Translations under genes and position numbers: made by a program
NCBI GenBank assembly: GCA_002716045.1
Contig: PAZC01000049.1
Span: 1 to 43,928 of the forward strand
Direction: 5' to 3'
Length of the DNA: 43,928 nucleotides
Source of the DNA: Opitutia bacterium
Lineage (GTDB): Bacteria; Verrucomicrobiota; Verrucomicrobiia; Opitutales; Seribacteraceae
The notes under the pieces: model-generated
Databases searched by the model: none
What the model was told of the DNA's origin: nothing
What the model saw: only the letters and a program-made list of their open reading frames with translations
Shown here: piece after piece, positions 25,239 through 32,723 of the stretch
How positions within the stretch are numbered: the first letter of the stretch is position 1
Layout of the letters: each line of letters starts with the position of its first letter

Positions 25239-26363
25239 TTATTCGCGGGTGGTCTTGTAAAGCCTTGGCACCCGCTTGGTGACCGAGCAAAGAATTTCCC
25301 AGGGAATTGTGTTGGCATGGGTTGCGAGCTCGGGGAGCTCGATGACCTCATCCCCTTGGCGACCAATTATTGTAACGATTTCTCCTGGCTGAACGTCTTC
25401 CGGCCCATCGGTCAGGTCGACGAGGGTCTGATCCATGGTGACGCGCCCTATAATGGGGTGACGTTTTCCGCGCAACAGGACTTCGGCGCGGTTGCCGCAG
25501 GTGAGGGGGATGGCATCCCCGTAGCCCGCTGCCAACAGTCCGACTCGGGAGTCTCGATCGAGTCTTTTTTGGCGTTCGTAGCTTACGGTTGCACCCGCTG
25601 GCAGTTCCTTGACCAGTGCGATTCTGGTATGGAAGGAGAACACGGGTTCTACGGAGAGATTGGCCAGAGGGGTGCCTGCCGGAGGGGATACGCCGAATTG
25701 TAGGATTCCTATGCGCACGGCGTTGCAAGGATCGTTCCCGGAAAGGGCTTTGAGTGATGAGGAATTGTCGGCATGGACGAGAAAGTCGGGATTCCCGAGA
25801 AGGTTTTTCTCGCCGAGAATGCCCAAGAAGATATCCCTTTGTTCCTGCGTGAAGGTTGGATCCGCAGGATCGGCGAAATGGGTGAGGGCTCCTTGTAGAT
25901 CAAGTTCTTTCCTGGAGCCGGCGTCCCGTAATAAATCCGAGGCGTTTTCCCACCAAGCGCCCAAGCGCCCCATCCCGGTGTCTATCTTGACGTGGATAGG
26001 TAGTTTCTTGCCCGCCTCACGCCCCACCGCGGCAAAACGATCCAATTCCTCTACCGAGGAGACGGCGGCGATCAAGTCATGGGTCGCCAGGGCTTCGTCT
26101 TCCTCGGGCAAGAGCGGTCCCAGCACGAGAATGGGCCAACCGGAACCCATTTCCCTGATTTCAGCTGCTTCCTTTACGTTGGCTACCGCAAAAAGATCGA
26201 CCCCGCTTTGCATGAGGCGGGTTGCCGTGGGCAAAATCCCATGCCCGTATGCATCCGCCTTGACTACCGCAACGTAACGAATGCCCGCTGGCAGCGCTTT
26301 GCGAATCAGGCGCAGGTTGCGTTCCAGCGCAGCAAGATCGATTTCTGCCCAGCACCGATACAT
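25239..26363 (-). CDS. alr: Alanine racemase (PLP-dependent)
   Basis: The start at 26363 gives 374 residues (an in-frame ATG at 26390 would overlap tsaB). The TIM-barrel N-domain carries the PLP lysine, Lys35, in AVVKADAYGHG. The catalytic Tyr262 lies in TVSYERQKR at the start of the C-domain, which continues with VGLLAAGYGDAIPL, VTMDQTLVDLT and a GEIVTIIGRQG hairpin. These are the two acid/base residues of alanine racemases. It makes D-alanine for peptidoglycan. The usual LYG motif is QFG here. It is the last gene of a minus-strand run kinase-rpoN-tsaB-alr; its ATG lies 5 nt after the tsaB stop. Confidence 0.95.
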   Translation of the reverse strand: MYRCWAEIDLAALERNLRLIRKALPAGIRYVAVVKADAYGHGILPTATRLMQSGVDLFAVANVKEAAEIREMGSGWPILVLGPLLPEEDEALATHDLIAAVSSVEELDRFAAVGREAGKKLPIHVKIDTGMGRLGAWWENASDLLRDAGSRKELDLQGALTHFADPADPTFTQEQRDIFLGILGEKNLLGNPDFLVHADNSSSLKALSGNDPCNAVRIGILQFGVSPPAGTPLANLSVEPVFSFHTRIALVKELPAGATVSYERQKRLDRDSRVGLLAAGYGDAIPLTCGNRAEVLLRGKRHPIIGRVTMDQTLVDLTDGPEDVQPGEIVTIIGRQGDEVIELPELATHANTIPWEILCSVTKRVPRLYKTTRE

Positions 26364-26368
26364 TACGT

Positions 26369-27028
26369 TCAATCTTCGGCTTCCGTCCATTTGCGGAAGG
26401 TAGCCGGCCGCAAGTCGAAAAGTGCGGGTTGGTCTATGGGGTGAAGGATGGTGGCGAGGGATTCAAGTCCGTTCAGGCGTGACAAGTCATAATCCACGTC
26501 CGGACCTATAGCAGGCAATTTTTTCCAGCTTTTGCGTTGGCGCAACCCTTGGCAATCACTGGCGATTTCCAAGGCTTCGGCATCCTCGATGACTCGAATT
26601 TCACCGGAGCTTTCACGAAGATACCATTGCCCCTGACGATAATCGGCGAGAATGGGTTTGTCAGGTTTTTCACAGAGTAGACTTGCCGCGTGCAGCGAGT
26701 TGTAAACGAAATTTGCGGGGGGTGGAGAAACTTGTGACTGCAAAGTTTTGGCCAAGGTGAGCGCAGCCCTGATCCCGAGTGTGGAGCCTGGGCCTTCGCA
26801 GAAGAGTATGGCATCTACATCGACAGCTCGGTCACCAATTTCTTCGAGGCATCGCTGAACTCCTTGGAAAATGGAAGTAAGGGCAGGTTCCTCGGCGCAA
26901 TGGAGAGCTCTCCACCCCTTCGCCTCGGGGACGCCCACCTGCACTTTGGGGGAGGATGCGTCAAGCAACAGTGGAAGAGAGAAGTGCAAACACTTTGTCT
27001 CCGGCATAGGACTTGGGTCTTGAGGCAC
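26369..27028 (-). CDS. tsaB: TsaB: tRNA threonylcarbamoyladenosine biosynthesis protein
   Basis: The 219-residue protein (or 212 from an ATG at 27007) matches TsaB, a pseudo-enzyme of the ASKHA fold that scaffolds TsaD and TsaE for t6A37 modification of ANN-decoding tRNAs. The clear marker is EGPGSTLGIRAALTLAKTL, equivalent to the GPGSFTGLRxGxxxAKGL of TsaB. LLLDASSPKVQVGV at the start replaces the usual LxIDTSTxxxSVAL. The C-terminal half is poorly conserved, as in other TsaB proteins. It lies 5 nt after rpoN and 5 nt before alr. Alr and TsaB are neighbours in many bacteria, which supports the call. Confidence 0.85.
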   Translation of the reverse strand: MPQDPSPMPETKCLHFSLPLLLDASSPKVQVGVPEAKGWRALHCAEEPALTSIFQGVQRCLEEIGDRAVDVDAILFCEGPGSTLGIRAALTLAKTLQSQVSPPPANFVYNSLHAASLLCEKPDKPILADYRQGQWYLRESSGEIRVIEDAEALEIASDCQGLRQRKSWKKLPAIGPDVDYDLSRLNGLESLATILHPIDQPALFDLRPATFRKWTEAED

Positions 27029-27033
27029 TTGAT

Positions 27034-28575
27034 TCAGTAGCGCCTACGCAGGTTGGTTGGAAGAATCCCGAGTTCTTCACGGTACTTGGCCACGGTGCGC
27101 CTGGCTATCTTGATTTCCCGTTCCTGTAACATGTCGACGATCTCTCGGTCACTGAGTGGCTTGGAGGAGTCCTCTTGAGAAATTAGTTCGGAAATTGTCT
27201 CCTTCACACTGGTGTTTGAGACCAATTTGCCATCGGTCGCCTCATATCCTGGCGTAAAGAAATACTTGAATTCAAACAGGCCGTGGGGGGTCTCAATGTA
27301 TTTTTGAGCGATTGCTCGACTGACCGTGGTTTCATGCACACCTATTTCCTGAGCCACAGTCGCCATCGTCAAAGGCTTCAGCGAACCACTCCCTTTCTCG
27401 AAGAAATCGCCTTGGAACTCGAGTATGGAGCTGGCAATCCGCTCGATCGTGCGTTGGCGTTGCTCGATTGAACCGATGAGAAACTTGCCGGAGCGAATCT
27501 GATTCTTGAGGTATTCCTTTTCCTTGGAATCGAGTTTCCCCTTGGCCATTAGGTCTTTGTAGGCGCGATTGATTCGCAGGCGGGGAATGAATTCATCATT
27601 AAGCGTGATGATCCATTCACCCCCGACCTTTTCAATTTTGGCATCTGGGGCGACGGTTCGATTTTGATCTGCAGCAAACCGTCTTCCGGGAGCGGGATCC
27701 AGTTCGGCGATTGTTTCAATTGCCTTATGTACCGCATCGGTCGAGAGAGAAAGCTTTCTCGATAGTTCGGGAACCCTTCTCCTGATAAGAAGCTTGAAGT
27801 GATCCCGCACGATAGCGGCAGCGACACTTTGTCCTTGTTCCCGGAGCACGAGTTGGCGCAGCAGACAATCCTGAAGGTCCTTTGATCCTATGCCGACGGG
27901 ATCAAATGTGCATAAGATTTCCAACCCATTCTGCAGGTCCATCAGAGGCAGCCCGGAAGCCAAGGCCAAATCGGAAAGTTCGCTGCCAAGAAAACCGTTT
28001 TCATCGAGGCTGCCAATCAGGTATTCCACCGCCAATTGTTCTCCCTCGGATAAGTCACAGAGCTTTAATTGATCCACAAGGTGTTCTTGAAGTGAGGTTT
28101 CGGAGACAATCGAATCAAAGAAATATTTTCTTTTCTGATCTGTCTCGGCATTGTTTCCGGGGTGTGTGCCTTCGTCATACTCTTGGGCGAAGTGTTCGCG
28201 GAGATCTTCTTCCATTTCACGAAGTATTGCGAATTCGTCATCACCGAAATCAATTTCCTCGGCGGTTTCCGCAGGGCCTTCCTCACTCGACTCTCCTTCC
28301 GATATGTCGGGTTGCTCTCCATCTCCGAGGATTGCGTCGGATTCTTGGTCCGCGGAGGTGTCTTCGCCCTCGCTCGCCGCTTCCGCTTCTCCTTCTATGC
28401 TGACCTCGTTCCCCGGGAGTTCCTCCAGGACTGGATTTGTTTGCAGTTCCTCAAGAATGGTTGCCCGAAGATCTAGCGTCGGGACTTGCAGAATCTTGAG
28501 AGACTGCCTCAGCTGCGGAGCCAAGATGAGGCTCTGCGTTTGCTTTTGTACTTGCTGGAGACCTTGTGTGGCCAT
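27034..28575 (-). CDS. rpoN: RNA polymerase sigma-54 factor
   Basis: The 513-residue protein has the complete RpoN plan. Region I is Gln/Leu-rich (QQVQKQTQSLILAPQLRQSLKILQ) and would contact the activator and core polymerase. A long acidic region II follows (about residues 55-125, many Glu/Asp). Region III has core-binding repeats, an HTH (VAQEIGVHETTVSRAIAQKY) and finally the RpoN box ARRTVAKYRE, which reads the -24 element. It directs transcription from -24/-12 promoters with an AAA+ activator, none of which is encoded here. It follows the Ser/Thr kinase gene by 17 nt and precedes tsaB by 5 nt. Confidence 0.96.
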   Translation of the reverse strand: MATQGLQQVQKQTQSLILAPQLRQSLKILQVPTLDLRATILEELQTNPVLEELPGNEVSIEGEAEAASEGEDTSADQESDAILGDGEQPDISEGESSEEGPAETAEEIDFGDDEFAILREMEEDLREHFAQEYDEGTHPGNNAETDQKRKYFFDSIVSETSLQEHLVDQLKLCDLSEGEQLAVEYLIGSLDENGFLGSELSDLALASGLPLMDLQNGLEILCTFDPVGIGSKDLQDCLLRQLVLREQGQSVAAAIVRDHFKLLIRRRVPELSRKLSLSTDAVHKAIETIAELDPAPGRRFAADQNRTVAPDAKIEKVGGEWIITLNDEFIPRLRINRAYKDLMAKGKLDSKEKEYLKNQIRSGKFLIGSIEQRQRTIERIASSILEFQGDFFEKGSGSLKPLTMATVAQEIGVHETTVSRAIAQKYIETPHGLFEFKYFFTPGYEATDGKLVSNTSVKETISELISQEDSSKPLSDREIVDMLQEREIKIARRTVAKYREELGILPTNLRRRY

Positions 28576-28592
28576 CCGATTTAAGGGTGGAG

Positions 28593-29621
28593 TTAAAGCG
28601 AGGGTCCAGGCACCTCTTCAGTATCGTCATCGGGTGGATCGAATGCCTTCGGGTGAGGTGTTTCGCCTAAGTGCCAGCGTTCCGCCGCACCTTGGCCATC
28701 AGGGCCAAACAGGTCGCGGATATATCCGGCGAGTTTCTCGTTGGTAGGGCCGTAGCCTGTGCCGTAGATATGCATTTCAAGTTGGGTCAGCATATCGTCG
28801 GCGGAAAGGTATCTCTTATCTCTGTCACGCTCCAGTGATTTTGTGAGGATGGCGTTTAGTTTTTCATCTATGTCAGGACGCTTTTCCCTGAAATCGGGAA
28901 TTTCCAATTCGAGGATGTTAGAGATGGTGTTTTCCGGATCAGCGCTTTCAAAAATATTATATCCCAGCAACATCTCCGAGATAACTATGCCGCAACAAAA
29001 CAGGTCGGCGCGACCGTCCGTAACTTCACGTCGGGCTTGCTCGGGGGAAAGATATTCATCCTTGCCCGCTATGACGTCGCCTTCCTCGTTGTACATGAGG
29101 TCCAATGCTTTCGCTATTCCGAAGTCGGTCAACTTAACGTCTCCTTCCCTTGCCATCATTATATTCTTCGGGTTGACGTCTCGGTGAACAATTCCCAGAA
29201 GACGTCCCGCGCCGTCTCTCTTTTGGTGTGCGTAAGCAAGCCCACGAACAACACGGGAAACAATGAAAACGGCAAGATCTGTGGGAACGTATTGGTCGGT
29301 CTCGATGTGGCGATCAATGAATTCCTCCAGGTTGACCCCGTTGACGTACTCCATTGTCATGAAGTACTGCTCGCCGATTTTTCCCAAGTGATAAGTCTGT
29401 ACGATACTCGTGTGAATGAGGTCGGCCACCAACTTTGCTTCGCCGATGAAGTTGTTACGGAATTCCTCGATGGCGGAAAATTCCTCCTTAATGAGCTTTA
29501 TGGCGACGACTTTCCTGAAATCTCCTATACCTCTCTGGAGCGCTTCGTAGACAATCCCCATCCCGCCTTCAGCGATCTTACGAACAAGTTCGTAATGCAG
29601 TTCGTTGAAAATATGTTTCAT
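28593..29621 (-). CDS. Soluble Ser/Thr protein kinase (Hanks type)
   Basis: The 342-residue protein is a eukaryotic-like kinase with no membrane segment. The glycine loop is [11 protein letters not shown] (residues 17-27), the ATP lysine is Lys42 in VVAIKLIKE, the catalytic loop is HRDVNPKN (146-153, base Asp148), and the metal motif is Asp166-Phe-Gly. The Lys expected two residues after Asp148 is Asn150; myxobacterial-type kinases often have Ser or Thr there, so it need not be inactive. The activation segment ends [10 protein letters not shown]. The last 60 residues are Pro/Asp-rich and may be disordered. It lies directly upstream of rpoN (17-nt gap) and is divergent from the Fe-S carrier gene. 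Phosphorylation targets are unknown. Confidence 0.9.
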   Translation of the reverse strand: MKHIFNELHYELVRKIAEGGMGIVYEALQRGIGDFRKVVAIKLIKEEFSAIEEFRNNFIGEAKLVADLIHTSIVQTYHLGKIGEQYFMTMEYVNGVNLEEFIDRHIETDQYVPTDLAVFIVSRVVRGLAYAHQKRDGAGRLLGIVHRDVNPKNIMMAREGDVKLTDFGIAKALDLMYNEEGDVIAGKDEYLSPEQARREVTDGRADLFCCGIVISEMLLGYNIFESADPENTISNILELEIPDFREKRPDIDEKLNAILTKSLERDRDKRYLSADDMLTQLEMHIYGTGYGPTNEKLAGYIRDLFGPDGQGAAERWHLGETPHPKAFDPPDDDTEEVPGPSL

Positions 29622-29725
29622 TTTATAAAGAACAAATTAATTAGGTTGCCTGCGAGTCCAATGCAAGAACGTTTGCGCCCTTTCTCGGGAATTGGTTCGA
29701 ATCTTGCTTTTATGTCTTGCTGAGA

Positions 29726-29754
29726 TTGACAACCGTGGTTGGGTGAACTTTAAT
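29726..29754 (+). promoter_or_regulatory. Strong sigma-70 promoter for a leaderless erpA-like gene
   Basis: A perfect TTGACA (29726-29731), a 17-nt spacer and TTTAAT (29749-29754). The -10 box ends 7 nt before the ATG at 29762, so the predicted transcription start coincides with the start codon and the mRNA would be leaderless. Confidence 0.65.
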
Positions 29755-29761
29755 TTGTCGC

Positions 29762-30079
29762 ATGGTTTCCCTATCAGATCAAGCCGTCACCAAGATTCGG
29801 TCACTTCAGGAAGAGGTTGCTGACCAAGGCAAGCTCTTGCGCATTTTCGTCGAGCCTGGAGGATGTTCCGGCTTGGAGTATGGCATGTCATTCGACTTGC
29901 CCAAGGAAGATGATCAGCGTCTGGAGTCTGGAGGGATATCTTTCCTCATGGATCCGACCAGCCTTTCCTACCTCAGTGGTTCGGTGGTGGAGTTTGACGA
30001 CGGCTTGAATGGCAAGGGTTTCGAGATTCGAAACCCCAACGCCGAGAACACCTGCGGGTGCGGCAAATCCTTCAATTAA
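29762..30079 (+). CDS. A-type Fe-S cluster carrier (HesB/IscA/ErpA family)
   Basis: The 105-residue protein has the normal length and the three invariant cysteines of A-type carriers: Cys35 in EPGGCSGLEYG, then Cys98 and Cys100 in the C-terminal CGCG. The intermediate segments (FLMDPTSLSYLSGSVVEF, GLNGKGFEIRNPNA) match the family well. It receives Fe-S clusters from a scaffold and hands them to target proteins in the cytosol. ErpA versus IscA cannot be separated by sequence alone here, and no other isc or suf gene is nearby. The gene is single, divergent from the Ser/Thr kinase, with a promoter immediately ahead and no Shine-Dalgarno sequence. Confidence 0.93.
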   Translation: MVSLSDQAVTKIRSLQEEVADQGKLLRIFVEPGGCSGLEYGMSFDLPKEDDQRLESGGISFLMDPTSLSYLSGSVVEFDDGLNGKGFEIRNPNAENTCGCGKSFN

Positions 30080-30140
30080 GAAAACGAGTCCGCCTCATGG
30101 CGTCGCCTTTGCGCCCCGTTCAGGGCTTCGTGAAGGTTAA

Positions 30141-30710
30141 CTAGGGAAGAAACTGGAGGAGGGTGACCTCTGAACTCCACATTTTCCACTTCCCGTTTTC
30201 TTTCTTTAAGGTGTGGACGACGACTGCTCTGTTATTTCGAAAGGCCGGGCCTTCTTCTTTCTCAGTCGTTTGGTGGACTTCCACTTCGGCTTCTTCCTCG
30301 TCTGCTTTCAGCGCGGTCACCTTGGTGACGGTATATTTCAGCTTGAACCTCGCGAAAATATAGCGGGCCATGAGATCGGAGGTTTCGAGCAATGGGGATT
30401 CGCTGTGGGTGGTCGAGCGCAGCAGATTGATGTTTTTTGAACCCCAAGCGTGAATGTTTGTGCGAATGACCGAACGCAACTCGTTCGCGACTTGAATGGA
30501 AACCTCTTCTGCAGCAGGCTTCTCGCCTTCCTCTGGTTTTTCGCCGGGTGCTTCCGGTGTTGTCGGAGTGCCGGGCAGGGGAGTGCCGGGCAAGGGCGTT
30601 CCGGGCAAAGCAGGTGTCCCGGGATCCGGAGTCGGGGGAGCGTCTTGGGCCTGCAAATGGAAACCGCACAAAGCGATCGTCAACGGAAGTAAAAAGGAAA
30701 ACGTTTTCAT
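30141..30710 (-). CDS. Secreted NTF2-like protein with PGTP repeats
   Basis: The 189-residue product has a signal peptide (residues 1-21, ending LQA-Q), then a Pro-rich spacer (about 24-65) with tandem LPGTP units and a Lys/Glu/Pro stretch. The C-terminal 120 residues look like an NTF2/SnoaL-like cone: helix VANELRSVIRTNIHAWGSKN, TSDLMARYIFARFKL, then four strands including KYTVTKVTALKA, EAEVEVHQTTEK, NRAVVVHTLKKENGKWKMW. Such domains bind small ligands or act as scaffolds; no catalytic residue stands out. The gene converges with the Fe-S carrier gene (61-nt gap). The domain assignment is from the strand pattern and is tentative. Confidence 0.7.
   Translation of the reverse strand: MKTFSFLLPLTIALCGFHLQAQDAPPTPDPGTPALPGTPLPGTPLPGTPTTPEAPGEKPEEGEKPAAEEVSIQVANELRSVIRTNIHAWGSKNINLLRSTTHSESPLLETSDLMARYIFARFKLKYTVTKVTALKADEEEAEVEVHQTTEKEEGPAFRNNRAVVVHTLKKENGKWKMWSSEVTLLQFLP
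30565..30609. repeat. 15-bp tandem repeats encoding LPGTP
   Basis: Three consecutive 15-bp units (GGAGTGCCGGGCAGG and near copies on the plus strand) encode the LPGTP repeats of the minus-strand secreted protein. Units 1 and 2 differ at only one position; unit 3 is more diverged. Copy number could vary between strains. Confidence 0.75.
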
Positions 30711-30826
30711 TGGCTCTACTATTGGGGACGCTGCCAGATAGTTCTTCTTAGGTGAAATAGTAAGAATTCGTTAGGTTTCAACTGGTATTAAAATGCCCTA
30801 ACTTGAAAGTCAAGCCACCCTGCCGG

Positions 30827-32587
30827 CTACATTTTGGCCAAGGTCTTGATTCCCAAAAGGCCTAAGCCCGTTTCCAGCACGGTCAGCGTTCTGGCGCATA
30901 GGATCAAGCGCCGGGAGCGGATTGCGGGCTCCTCCACCGCTACTTTGTCCTGGTTGTAGAAAGAGGCGAAATCTCCCGCCAAGTCATAGAGGTACGAGCA
31001 GAGATAGTGTGGTTTCAGTTCCCGGATGGTTTGCGATAAGGCGGGCGCAAAGAACAACAACCGGCGGGCAAGGCCTTTTTCGTAGTCGGTTTCGACTGGC
31101 GTGGCAGATTCTTCGCCTTCCCCGGGGGCAAGGCCGATTTTTCTGAAAATGCCATGAATGCGAGCCACTGCATAAAGCAGGTAGGGCGCGGTGTTGCCCT
31201 CCAAGGCGAGCAACTTGTCCCATTCGAAGAGATAGTCACTGGTCCTGTTTTGGGAAAGGTCGGCATAGCGCACGGAAGCCAATCCCGTTACCCGAGCAAT
31301 TCGGTCGGCCTCCTCAGCTGGCAGTTCGGGATTTTTCTCACTTACTATCACGCGGGCTCTGCGGATTGCCTCTTTGAGCAAATCGAGAAGCTTTACAGGA
31401 TCTCCGCTGCGCGTCTTTATGGCTTTGCCATCTTCTCCCAAGATTGTGCCGAACCATATGTGTTTGAGCAGGGGAAGTGGTCGCTGAGAGGCGGCAAACC
31501 ATTTTTCGGCAGTCAGGAACAATTGCTCGAAATGATCCCTTTGGCGTCCGTCCGTCACGTAGATCACCTCTTTCGCCTGAAAAACTTCCACGCGGTGCTT
31601 GAGGGTGGCGAGATCCGTGGTGGCGTAGTTGCTGGCGCCGTCTGACTTTCTAACGATAAAGGGTTGTTTGGCGAAACGCGGATGCCCTTCATGAAAAACG
31701 ACCATGGCCCCGTCGCTTTCCTCGCTTATTCCCGTTTGTTGCAATTCCTCGTAAATCTTGTCCACTTTGTCACTGTAGAAACTTTCACCCAAAGTTTCAT
31801 CGAAACGAACCCCAAGTAATTCGTATACCTCCTCGAAGGCAGCCAAGCTGATCTTGTTGATCTTTTCCCATACTTCAAGATTGCCGGGATCGCCTTCCTG
31901 AAGCTTGACTAGCTCGGCTTGCGCTATTTTGCGCAAGTCTGGATCCTCCTGAATCAGTCGGTTCCCTTCGCGATAAAGGTTCTCCAATGCTTCAAGCGGG
32001 GCTTCGCCCAAGGAGTCCAAGTCAGTTCCGGAACGCTGGATTGCTAGTATGAGGATGCCGAATTGCGTGCCCCAGTCACCAACGTGATTGTCTCGTGTCA
32101 CTTTGTGGCCTTGGAATTCGAGCATGCGGGCCAAGACATCGCCAATTATGGTCGATCTTATATGGCCAACGTGCATTTGCTTGGCTGTGTTCGGGGAGCT
32201 GAAGTCAACCACCACCTTGAGAGGATTAACCCCTTGGCGGGCTCCTTCCCGAAGTTTGTCTATATCGCTCAAGAGGGCCAAATACCTCTGCAAAAAGAGG
32301 GGTTTGAAACGGAAATTCAGGAAGCCCGGTCCTGCTACCTCGATTTCCACGGCTTCGTTTAATTCCTCGTTTTCTTGTAAACGTTCGGCCAAGAGCGTGG
32401 CTAATTCTCTTGGGTTTCGGCCATGGCGTTTGGCGTGGGCCAGTACGCCGTTGGCCTGAAAATCGCCAAAACGGGCTTCCGCCGGACGTGGTTCCGGCAG
32501 GAAATCCTCCTCGAAACCATCTATCTGGCAGGCAATTGACCTCACAGACTCGGCCAATCCGGCCATCAAATCGAATCCAAACAGCAT
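30827..32587 (-). CDS. argS: Arginyl-tRNA synthetase
   Basis: The 586-residue protein (or 579 from a Met eight residues in) is a class I aminoacyl-tRNA synthetase for arginine. The N-terminal additional domain, typical of ArgRS, ends with NFRFKPLFLQRYL. The HIGH box appears as HVGH in AKQMHVGHIRSTIIGD, followed by NHVGDWGTQFGIL, an ArgRS hallmark. The KMSKS-equivalent loop lies in GEDGKAIKTRSGDPVKL, the degenerate form normal for ArgRS. The anticodon-binding DALR domain forms the C-terminus (LYAVARIHGIFRK, ALSQTIRELKPHYLCSYLYDLAGDFASFY) and ends TLAKM. It is a single essential gene, divergent from the thymidine phosphorylase homologue. Confidence 0.96.
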   Translation of the reverse strand: MLFGFDLMAGLAESVRSIACQIDGFEEDFLPEPRPAEARFGDFQANGVLAHAKRHGRNPRELATLLAERLQENEELNEAVEIEVAGPGFLNFRFKPLFLQRYLALLSDIDKLREGARQGVNPLKVVVDFSSPNTAKQMHVGHIRSTIIGDVLARMLEFQGHKVTRDNHVGDWGTQFGILILAIQRSGTDLDSLGEAPLEALENLYREGNRLIQEDPDLRKIAQAELVKLQEGDPGNLEVWEKINKISLAAFEEVYELLGVRFDETLGESFYSDKVDKIYEELQQTGISEESDGAMVVFHEGHPRFAKQPFIVRKSDGASNYATTDLATLKHRVEVFQAKEVIYVTDGRQRDHFEQLFLTAEKWFAASQRPLPLLKHIWFGTILGEDGKAIKTRSGDPVKLLDLLKEAIRRARVIVSEKNPELPAEEADRIARVTGLASVRYADLSQNRTSDYLFEWDKLLALEGNTAPYLLYAVARIHGIFRKIGLAPGEGEESATPVETDYEKGLARRLLFFAPALSQTIRELKPHYLCSYLYDLAGDFASFYNQDKVAVEEPAIRSRRLILCARTLTVLETGLGLLGIKTLAKM

Positions 32588-32637
32588 GTGCGGAAGGCAA
32601 GGAGAGCTGGAGCGAAGGTCAAGGCGATTCCATGCGG

Positions 32638-32666
32638 TTGAAAAAAAGACTCGACTTTTATATGCT
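32638..32666 (+). promoter_or_regulatory. Sigma-70 promoter for the thymidine phosphorylase homologue
   Basis: TTGAAA (32638-32643), a 17-nt spacer and TATGCT (32661-32666) in the argS divergent region. The predicted start near 32673 leaves a leader of about 50 nt before the ATG at 32724, in which no clear Shine-Dalgarno sequence is seen. Confidence 0.45.
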
Positions 32667-32723
32667 TAATCATCTAACTAATAAAGGTTTGCACGCTACT
32701 CCCCCTCCTACTCGGAACTAGTT

